64,000 bases of DNA from Heterobilharzia americana. Taxonomy: Eukaryota; Platyhelminthes; Trematoda; Strigeidida; Schistosomatidae. Position numbers and translations under genes: made by a program. This document shows positions 36,845 to 48,800 of this stretch, piece by piece. The stretch is taken from positions 65,341,747-65,405,746 of the forward strand of contig OX104129.1 in NCBI GenBank assembly GCA_944470555.2, given 5' to 3'. The notes under the pieces were generated by a model that saw only the letters and a program-made list of their open reading frames with translations, was not told the origin of the DNA and made no database searches. Position 1 is the first letter of the stretch. The number at the start of each line of letters is the position of its first letter.

Positions 36845-39800
36845 TTATATATACTTTCTTGTACAGTCATGCAAATCATAATTACAAATGGAAGTTATAA
36901 CTGAATTTGAAGGAATATTATCATTCCATTGATTAGTCAATTGAAGAAACTTTTGTTTATCGAATACTATTGAAGGTTGTTCTTTATCCATGATATTTTT
37001 ATCTATACTATATTGTTTTATTGCATCAGTGCTTGAATATGATCGAGTTTTCAGTTTTTTTGTTTTCATTCTACGATTCTGAAACCATACTTTCACCTTC
37101 AATGTACAGAAAACAAGGAGAGACAATATTTAGTTATAAAGTATACAAGTGTTTGCTGAAATTTTAGTACATAGAAAAATCGATGAGAAATTTGATTTAC
37201 TCACATATCTTTGTTTTACTAGATCAGTATTAAAGTCATCAAATTAAAATAATTACAACCGGTTTATTTTCATACTTAGAATAAAAGCAATTTTGCTCAA
37301 CAAGTTAATTGCGATGAAGTTGTCTATCTTAGTGACGAAACATCCAGGAACATACTATAAGGACTAAACAATACTGAGCAGTCATCATTTCTTCACTGAT
37401 TGATCATCGGAGGCCAACCAATTTCATGCTGTGTAGTCCTGAGTGATGACTGAATTCTAAGAGGTTTACTATTGCGATGCTCTTTTAATGGCTCACATAG
37501 CTTACTGGTGATGTCGCCGGCTTCAGCAATAGGTGACAGTGTGTGGGGCATCAGTTTCATTGGGGCTGCAGACGCGCTTTGCTGTTCAGTGCCGAAAACC
37601 ATATAACCTAGACCAAGCACAGCTTCTTACCACTTGCCTCAAACCAACTTGGATTTATCGTCTTTGTTCTTAGCTACGAAATCTCTGATGTCTGAAGTTT
37701 TGGCACTGTTGAGACTAAGCAATAAAGTATTACATAATGGAAATATGTAATATCACCTCACTTCAATACTTAGTAGGGTTGCTGAGGGCGAAGCTCCGTC
37801 AACTGTGCCATATGTATATTCATATGTTGTGACGTTTTCAAGAGAAAGTAGAATTTATACAAATTGGTTTTTTATATGGTGATGCCTTCACTTGTCATTT
37901 TCTTAGTACGCAGCACTACGAGTGAATTGCAGATCCGTCCTTCCCCGCTATAGCCTCACTAACTGTTGCTGACCTTTTCGCTCTATATTTTGGTGCTAGA
38001 TATTAGGACAGTTCACTGCTGGGTGACTTCTAACGTCTAACAGTGAAACTTACTGTCTCTTCATTAGATCTATTCTTTTGTAGAGTAAAATGTTGAAAGA
38101 ATCAACATTAAAACGTTTTGGGTGCTTCTTAATTTAGAAAAATGAATTCAACAGTTATGTCCTTTGAGATGCGCCGTTTTATGCCAAAATTCTCACTATA
38201 ATGTTGAATGAACATGTTTACTTGGAGAATCTTTTTTATGCGTCATTTCCATTGCCTTCGCTTTTGTATTACTGAATATATTTGACGGTTAGCAAGATGT
38301 ATCTGCAACCTCAAGAGAACTAATGCCCACTCTGAGATTCGAGCCTGCTTCATTCAATGTAACAGTCAGTCAGGAACGTCACTACTGAGATAATCGAGCC
38401 ACAATCAGTCAATCTCCTATACGATTGGATTCAATACATTGATTGGTCACTGGATACCAACGGAACTCACATTTTTTAGTCTTGAGTGCTGATCAAATTC
38501 CAGGATTGTAAGAGCTGGTATTTTCACCTACTCTTTAGGAAAACTCAAATACTTAGGCTCACGCAGGAAAAAAACAAGAAATATGTTTTCGTATTATTGG
38601 CTAAAAAGGTATTTCCTACCCAAATAACTGAGTAGGTAAGAAAAACTACAACTTGCTCTCATCATTTCAGTATGTATCCATTGGCGTACACAACCAATGG
38701 TAGAAATTTAAGTATAATAAATTTGTAGTGATTCATTCAGTCATAAAATGCATTTCTCAACAATTTGTTAGTGAACTTGTTAATCATGTAAGGTTAGCTC
38801 ACTAATTCATCATCAATGTTTCTTTTAGAAAAAAACTCACTTCCGGAATGCCTTAATAATAAGTGTTTTTGAATTAGATACATATTTTCATATATTGTCC
38901 GTAATTTAATACAAATTCACTTTGTTATGTATGAATTTTTATGATTGAACCACCATCTTCTTTTGGTGAGACATAAATTGATAAATTTAGTTGACTGCCT
39001 TTTAAAAATATCCAGAAGATTCATTCAGAAACTTTTGTAATATATAATACCATGATGAAAATCCTTTGAAGTTGATGAACTCTCAACAAGCCATCAAACT
39101 GAGCAACCATTAGCTGTTTGTTAGTGACCTGCTTTGAAGTAGACCATTTAAAGATATAGTGAGAAGCCATAACCTGAGAGTTCAACCATGCTCTGTGTGA
39201 AAAACATATACTCACTGATTACATTAGATGATGATCATGGCGTATCATGGATTGAAAGTTGTTAGAAAACACTGGGTGTTGCATTTTTACAAACTGGTTT
39301 AGTAGTAAAATCATCTTCGTGAGACCTGATGGTCTAGGGTTAGATCTTACATGTGGTCATCAGTGTACGCTTCTGAGGAGTCTTGAAAGATGACAAAACA
39401 CTTGACCTGTGCTCACAGCTAGCTGACTTCTCTTTGATCCGTGTGGATTTGCGATGAAAGCCCTCTGAAATCGACCAATTCCTCTCAAGCCATATTGACA
39501 TCTGCTGAACACACATGCACGTTAGTAGAATGCTTATGTACACTAAGTGCAGCTGTGATGATGAAATATGTTTGTTAAGCATGTGAATGACTTTAATGGT
39601 GTTATGCTGTCTGAGCTAGTTGGTTTAGTCGTGAAGCTTTCGTTGTCATCCTAGACGTCATCATCAGCACAAACTAAACAAAGAAGGGAGCTATAAACTT
39701 TCCTCTACAAGTGGATTAGTAGCTCGTCCTGATGGCCTTACGCGTGATTGGTTGTGTCTGTCAAGATCTTGTCATTGCCTGCATATTTATTTCGATTGGT

Positions 39801-42800
39801 TGTCCTACCAAAGCGAACTCTGACCTTCTTGTTGTTTTTTATTGAATGACTGACCAATGATGGGTCAATGTTAATATGTCTGTTGATCACTGACTAGCTT
39901 GACTTCCAAGCTTCTAAAATTCTCTGGCATTCTTTGTATTTCCTCTATCCAAAATTTCTACACCTCAATCAAATTCATGTTCACATTAATATAGGCAAGG
40001 ATATGTCATAATAATGACGAATTGTTGGTGTCTTCCGACGTTACAGCTCTATACACCTCAAGTAAACCGAGACCGGCTTAGGATACAATGACTCTTCATC
40101 CTCAACAATGAGACATATTTCTCAGAACATATACAGCTGCAGTGTTCCAGTTTGACAGAATTAATTGATTTGTGCCTTACAATACGTTTTCAGTTCAACG
40201 GTAAACTGTACACACAGACAAAGAGAACACCAATGTGACTGCCTATTTCACGACTAATTGAAGGAGCAGTTATGAAAAGATTAGAAACTGTGGTATTACT
40301 GTTAATGAAATCAAAACTTTAGATGTGAAATGTTGATGATACGCTTGCCATCATTAGAAGAAACGAATTGGAAAACGCTTACAAATTAATCAACAACACT
40401 GTCGATGACATAAATTCACAACTGAAGAGAAATTAAATAACAGACTTGCATTTTTAGATGTTCTGATCACCAGAACAGATTCGGGGAAACTGGAAACTGA
40501 AGTATGCAGAAAACCAACGCATAGAGATGAGATTCTCAATTACGGTAGCAATAACCTAACAGTACAGTAGATCACTTGTATAACAACTTTGTTCAGAAGA
40601 TCAAAGCCACAGTGTAGTACATCAACCTTGCGGAGAAAACAAGTAAACCGTTTAACGACTGTTTTTCAGAAGAACACCTATCCAGGAAACTTCGTCAAAA
40701 TATGTTAGTATAGTTCGTTGTTAACCAAGAAGTCAACTTCAAAAACCAACAAACGGATTGTTTTACGTTACATGAAGAACATCTCCAAGATTTTGACTAG
40801 ATTGCTGAAGCATCTTGGAATCGCTATATCTCACAAGACCACCCAATCTCTTCACTCTGCAAAAGATGTAACAGCGGATGAAGACATACTATCTACAAAA
40901 CGAACTGTAGAAACTACAAAAAACACTACATCGGACAGAGTGGTCGCCTTCTTCGCATCTGTCTACATGAACATCAACTAACGGTGAAGAGTTATGACAT
41001 ATCTCCCTTCATATCAATGCATACGAACATCTGTGAACATGAATTTGATTGAGGTGTAGAAATTTTGGATAGAGGAAATACAAAGAATGCCAGAGAATTT
41101 TTAGAAGCTTGGAAGTCAAGCTAGTCAGTGATCAACAGACATATTAACATTGACCCATCATTGGTCAGTCATTCAATAAAAAACAACAAGAAGGTCAGAG
41201 TTCGCTTTGGTAGGACAACCAATCGAAATAAATATGCAGGCAATGACAAGATCTTGACAGACACAACCAATCACGCGTAAGGCCATCAGGACGAGCTACT
41301 AATCCACTTGTAGAGGAAAGTTTATAGCTCCCTTCTTTGTTTAGTTTGTGCTGATGATGACGTCTAGGATGACAGAGAAAGCTCCATGAATAATCCATTC
41401 AGTTCATCGAACACAACGCCGTCACAGTGAACGATGTTGTTCCCACCGGGTTTCGAACTTGGGAATGATCACTTCAAACTCCAGTGTTATCCACTGGACC
41501 ACTGAGCCACGATAGCCACTTCTTGTGCGACGAGTGTTGCTTTAGTGTTATTCTTTGTACTATACCGTCGTTGATTGGACCGAACTGATGAGTCTCTATT
41601 GGCCTATGGGCTCCTGTACGGATGCTCTGACGTTTGAAGTGATCGGTCTCGAGTTCGAGACCTGGTGGGAACAACACTCGCTGGGAGGCAGGTACATCCA
41701 GCTGACGAGTCTTAGATAGGACGAAAAGCGCTTCCTGAATTTCACTGCTAGCCACTATCTATTCTGTTATTTGGTTTATTGGCATTTTATGATTTTTAGG
41801 TATGTGGTGTTTTCAATATTTGCACTTGGTCTTTGTCTCTCTTGAATTCACATGATTTAACTTATCGATCTTTTTAGATAAACGAGGTGTTCGTAAGATG
41901 GATAAAGATTACTTCTTATCCTATCTTCTTCATGTTCGGTTATGGCAAGTAGGGGGATTTTGTTTCATTTTGTTATAAGCATGTCAGTTATGTGTTTTTA
42001 CTGAACGGACTTGAACCCAACCCACTTTCAAAAATCTATGCATTATTGAATAGGCTTATGAATTTTGATGCCTCTTTTTTTCCAAAGGAACACACTTTTT
42101 GCTGGGAATACTTTAATACTTTAATGTACATTTTAAAACTACGATGATGTCGGAAACGAAAATGAAAGTTTTTCTGAATCTTGATTGTGTGAACAATTGT
42201 GAAATGCATTTTTCTAGAGTTATTCATACAATAGACGTCATGGTGGTGTTTTTATTCCCGGCAACAGTCTAATGCTACTTACTTAGCTACTGTAGAATAA
42301 CTAACTACCTCAAAATGAAAGCTTTTATTTGAAACAATTAGTCCCTTTGATGAATTTATATGGTGTAATAAGTAGACAGAGATTATCTGAGAAATGTGAT
42401 ATCTTCGCACAATACAGATGTCGTCGTCGATAGGTAAACACATTGTAGAAGTAGGTCACAGGATTGACCCTGAAACAGCTTTTAGATCATTGCTAAGGAG
42501 ACGTCAAGATCGTATACTTAGTTTTATAGAAGCCTTAGCTATAGGAAAGTTCAAACCTTGTTTGTGTGTTCAAGAATAGTTTGTTCTTACCTTAAACCTA
42601 TCTTGGTAATCTTTATCTCATTTTAATGCCAAGGGAGGTGTGCAAAATGTATTCTTCCTCCTTATTATCCTATCCTATATTATCTTTATTTATTTATTTT
42701 ACCCAACCCTATTTTCATACTCTATATAAAATGCCTTGACAAGTTAATATGTGATCAGATTGTTCGAAATGTATTGCATGAATACATCACACTTCTCAAA

Positions 42801-45800
42801 TAACCTCTATCTTCTTATTACACTAGGTGAAAAAGTTAATATTTTTCAAATCAGTCTAACGAAGATATGAACCAATAATTGATTTTAACAAGTGATTTAC
42901 TGGGATAATTATTTTCTGGGAATTGTGGGAATTTGGAAATATTTCAAGTTGTTACTTTCGACTAGTTCAGTGAGATGATAGCTGACGGAAAATTTCGTCG
43001 GTATTTGCTAGCTTAGTTCACAACGATAACTGATAAGATGTTTTCTTACATGTCACTTGTGGTATATCAAGTGCTGTGAATTATACCCTTTGAATTGACA
43101 TGAAATAAGATGATTACAGATAACTGACTAACGTTACCCTTCAGTATCACTAATAGTTCATCGGATCACCGAAGCATTATCATATTTATATCATATTATC
43201 ACTTTCAAATACCTTTAAATTATAAGCTGGAATTGTAAGGTACAACCAGTTGAGCATAGTCAGTGGTAAAGTATTTTAAGGTGCAATTCAGTCTGGTAAT
43301 CGGTTTAAAATATGTTGGGATAGCATAAAGTTATCTAATATCGATTGGAATTACTGATGAACCATGGGTCTACTGAGTTGGATCTGTAGGATACTAAGGA
43401 CTGATAAATAACGAGTGTGGACAAATCAACTGTTCAATTATTGTTGATCTAGGAGGAAAGATCAACTATGCATCATTCAAATGTAAGTAAATTATGTAAT
43501 ACAACTTTGGGAACCGAAAACGAAGTAAGCATTTCGTTTTGAGGGATGAAGTGATTTGAAGGCGACGTAAGAAGTAGAAAGTGTTCGATAGCTATTTCAT
43601 ATTGGTCGACGATATCTCAGTATTGCTCAACATTTATTCCATACATGGTCGTCCCTGAGACCACCAAATCATATAGTGAACACAACACTGTCCAACCAGT
43701 GGGTGGTGGTGGCTACATGTTGTGAATCGACAGACGTCAGACGATGTTCAACACAGAATTCCAGCTATCTAGTTAGATGAAAATCTACCGTCGCGAGATC
43801 TCACTTCCTTGAAATCGATATTTCATGGGGTTATAGGTGTTAATTGCTTAGGATTTCCTAGTTTTTTGGTTCTATTCTATCTGATGTTTATCTATGATGT
43901 GAACAGTTTTGATGTACTTAACTACTGCTCAATATCTAGAGTGTGAGTGAACAAGTGAAGAGGTTTCTTGTCAAGCATGTGATAAATAACAGTGTAATAA
44001 ACCTGAGATCATTTTGGTCGTAACTGCCTTTATTATTATTATTTTTCCCTTGGGTTCCCAGTGGAACATACGGCTTCACTAGAACGCCTCCATTACATTC
44101 TCTTCTCTGCTGTATTTTCAACCTGTCGCCACCACTACCCACAAGCTTTCATTTCTACCTCACACCATCTCCTTCATGTCACCCTCGACTAAGACGCCCA
44201 ACTCATTTCCCATCTGGGTTCCACTCGCGTGATGCCCCCAGTCGGCCTTCTCAGTACATGCCCAATCCAGTCCATCTCCACTTCCTTCTGCATATTTGTT
44301 GGAAGATAGGTTGCTGGTTGATTCGTTGACAGCCAGTCAGAGTGAGTTCCTTGTTGCTTATTCTCATTATTCTGGCCATCTGATATTCAGTATTGAGTGA
44401 ACGTAGGTGGCAGCTGTTGATGAATATCTGTAGTTTGTTGGAAGTGTTTCTGTGACATGCCAAGTTTCTGAAGCATATAGCAGCACTGACTTGACATTGG
44501 TGTTTAAAATCCTGATATTGTTCTTTATGCTGAGTACAGCAGATCTCCACACTGGTTTCAGATTAATGAAGGTCTGTCTTGCTTTGCCGATCCTGGCTGC
44601 TTTCATATCGTCATCTAAGCAGTGGCCAACTCTAATTGAAAGATGCTGCCTAGGTAGGTGAAAGAGACTACCTCCTTCAGATTAACCTCTTCCGTTTATG
44701 GTAATTGGTGCTTGTTGTTATTGTTGGTTGGGTATCTTCATCACCTCCGTCTTCTCTGCGTTCACTTGAAGTTCCGTCTTCCTTCGCTGCCCTGCCTCTT
44801 CTGTCAACCTGTTAGTTTTCGCCTGTAGATTTTCGAGTGTGTGCAACAAGACATTAGACATAAATCATCATCGTTGGTGAAATCCAAATCTTGTTCTGGG
44901 TTCTTTCCACCGGTCCTGCCAGTGTATGCCTATCTTGTCGCTCCTCATGGTTTGCTGCATGATCCAGTTCACCTCGCCTGATAACTAGTTCACTAATTAC
45001 AAGCCGATCCTAAGCCCGGATAAACAGGGAAGTTTGGGCATAGGGCTAGCAACCCTAACCAGTAAGGCCAATCCAATCGCTACAGAAACTTCAAAGGACA
45101 GACAAAACATAAAAAATGAAAACAAACCTATTGCTCGCCGGAATCGGAGAGACGAAATGATGCCGGTTGGTGCAAGCCTTCGGGAAGCCAGTCGGCCGAT
45201 GTGTCTTCTCTCGATGGAAGTGAAAGTAAGGATGGGGATATGGAATGTCTGCACCATGTATGAACCTAACGAGGCTGCCCAGATTGCAAAAGAGATATGG
45301 AGGTATGGGATGGAAGTACTTGGAATCTTCGAGGAATCAGCAGACAGAATGGAAGTGGGCTCTCCAAACTGCCAACCAGAGAGTCACTAATTTACTCCGG
45401 TCACCCAAATGACAACCATAAGCACATTGGGTTATGGAGTGGCTATCATGATGTCCCCTTGAAGGGCATCGAAGGCTGTCATACAGTGGGAACCGATTTC
45501 CTTCCGCAGGATCAGGATCATGACAGTAAGGTTCAACTCAAAACGAAGGAAAGTCACAATCATACAATGCCAATACTGCGCAACTACAAATAATCCACAT
45601 CAAGGGAAGAAGGAGAAATTCTACAGACAACTGCAAGCAACACTGGACAAGACCTCAGACAACAATGGCGACATCAAAATTCCAATGGGTGGGGTGACAT
45701 GAATCTCAGCCAAACTGGGAGTGGACAACAAACAACGAAAACCAATCGTGGGTCGAGAAGCACTCAGTGAAGTGATGAACGAGAATGCAGAACTGTTTGC

Positions 45801-48800
45801 AGACTTCTGCACATTCAACGATTTGGTGATTGCAGGCAGTGTGTACAAACACAAGGATATTCACAAGGCAGCAACATAGATTTCACCAGACAACAGACAC
45901 ACTAAAAATCAGATCGACTTCATCTCAATCTCAACAAAGTGGAGACGCAGTCCACTCGACACAAGATCACATCAAGAAGGGGAGCAAATGTAGAGTCACA
46001 CCACTCACTGTCCAGTGCAACCAACCTATCTTCATAATCAAGTTGAAAGCCTTCACAGAAGTTAGTGATAGACCACAGTCCAAGTTCAACACGCAGAACA
46101 GAAACTGAGGGTCAAAATTACAAAGGACATCTTCACGTCAACCAGTCAGTCATCAGGACAAAATGGGAGATATTGAACAACATCCATGAAGAAACCTCGG
46201 TGGAAGAACATTAGAACTCTTTGGAAGAAAAGTAGAAAGAAACCTTCATAACTATACTAGGAAGGAAGAAGAAAGAAGACAAAACAAGACAAGGAATGGA
46301 TCTCGACGGACACATGGAAGCTGATACAGCATTGAGAGGAAGATGGTGAGGCAGAAGATAAACCACTGCCAGGATGAACAACGAAAACAGGAACTGAACA
46401 CAACCTATAAAACACTACACTGGACAAAGAAGTGAAGAAGAGTGCGCAGAAAGACAAAACACACTTCTACAACACACTTGCAAGTGAAGCAGAACAGGCT
46501 TCAGGTAGGAGAGACAGACACCTGACAACACTATATCAAATAACCAAAATACCATCTGGGAAGAAATCAACACAAATGAAATCAATGAAAGATAGTGAAG
46601 GAAACCTAGTTAGCCAAGGGGAGAAATAAAGGAAACAATGGGCTGACCACTTCAAAAAACTCTTCAATCGACCACCACCACTACCTGCAATTCGTCCAGA
46701 AATACCATCAACAGTCCAGCCACAGAATTACCAGTGAGTAGGAGTAAAGTCCTGAATGCCATGAAACTGCTGAAATCCAGGAAAGCAGCAGGACCAGATG
46801 GAACTCCGCAAGAACCACTGAAAACAGACGCAGAGACAATAGCGGGCATGCTCCCATCACTAGTGCGGAAGGTTTAGAATGTAGGAAGGAAAGTTACCTG
46901 CCGGTCGATTGGTAGAAGGGCTACTTTGTCATATTGTAAGTAGTATGGTATTATGAAAAATCGGTAACAGTCTAATAACTGGAACGAGATTTCTCTCTAC
47001 TAAACACACTTTAACTCTACTTGCTAGTTAGTATTATTATTATTATTAGTCTCTTGGGTTCCTAGTGGAACACAGGGCTCCACTAGCACGTCTCTAGTCA
47101 ACTCTGTTCTCTGAAACCTTTTCAACCTGGCTCCACGACAGCCCACAAGCTCTCATTTCCTCCTCACACGATCTCCTCCATGTCACCCTCACCTCAGACG
47201 CCCAACTCGTCGCTTCCCATGGGGATAACACTCAACTGCCTGGCCTGACGCGTGATGTCCCCAGTCGGCCTTCTCAGTGTATCCCCAGCCCAATCCATCT
47301 CCACTTCCTTCCACTGCATATTTGTTGCGTGATAGGTTCTTGATTGGTTCGTTGCCAGACCAGAGTTCCTTGTTGCTCATTCTAACTATTCTGGCAATCC
47401 ATCTGATCTTCAGAAATGAGCCAGCGTAAGCAGTTGTTGATGAATGTCTGTAGTTTATTGGAAATCCCTTTCGTAACGCGCCGGAAAGTCTCTGAGCCAT
47501 ACACAAGCACTGACTTGGCTGAAGTGGTGTTGAAAATCCGTATCTTGTTCCACATGCTGAGTGGAGTGCAGAAGATCTCCACACTGGTTTCAGGCTAATC
47601 AACACCTGTCTTGCTTCTCCGATCCTGACTGGCTTTGACATCCTCGTCTGTGCCACCATTGCCACCTGTAGTTGAAACAGTGCTTCCTAGATAGGTGAAG
47701 GAGGTTACTTCCTTTAAGTTTCTCACGTTGATGGTGATTGGAGTTTGTTGTTGTTGTTGGAGTTGGAGTTGGAGTTGTTGGTGTGGTATCTTCATCACCT
47801 CTGTCTTCTCTATATTCACTTGAAGTCCCGGCTTCCTTCACTGTCTCTTCTATCAACTTGTTAGTTTTCGCCTGTACATCTTCAAGTTTGTCTGACATCA
47901 GACACAAGTGATCGTTGGCGAAATCCAGATCTTCTAGGTTCTTTTCCGCAGTCCAGCCAGTGTATCCCCCTCTTCTCGCTCACCACTGTTTGCTGCATCA
48001 TCCAGTCCACTAGACCACAATCAGGACTATCATGGGGGATAGTAGGCAGCAGCCTTGTTTCACTCCTGTCTTCACTTCACCCCAAAGGCATCACTGAGCT
48101 ACCCACTGTGAATTACTTGGTTGGCATGTGGCATGCGTCTTCATATAGTTGTTGAATGAGGCTGGTAAAGGTTTGCGGTATTCCGTAGTATTGAAGCAGT
48201 TTCCAAATTACCTGTCGGTCGACGCTGTCAAAGGCCGGCTTTTTCAAAGTCGATAAAGTTGAGGTAGAGAATTGAGTTGACTGCCATTCTGTACTCTGTT
48301 CTATGATGATGCGTAGTATAGCGTTGCAATTTGGTCTGCACATGATTTGTACTTCCTGAATCCAGCCAGCCAGCCTGTTCCGGTTGTAGTTTTGAATCCA
48401 GTGCATCCTTAAGCCTCTCCAGGATGATGCGGCTTAATATTTTGCTTTGTTTGGGTGGACAGGAGAGTGATTCCGCACCAGTTCTTGCAGACACTGAGGT
48501 CTCCCTTCTTCGGGAATTTGACGAGGTAACCCTTCTTCCAATCCAATGGCAGGTAGCTTCTCTTCCTTCCACACCTTCTGCACTAGTGGTGTGGTGTGAG
48601 CATGTCCGCTGTTGTCTCTGAGTCTATTTTGAGTGCTTCTGGTGGGGTCCCGTCTGGTCCTACTACTTTCTCGCATTTCAGTAGCTTTATGACGTTCAGG
48701 ACTTCCACTTTTTTTGGAGGATTCATGTTCACTTGTAATTCAGCGGCTGCAGTTGGTATTTCTGGACGAAGTGCAGGTGGTGGTCGATTCAAGAGCTTCT

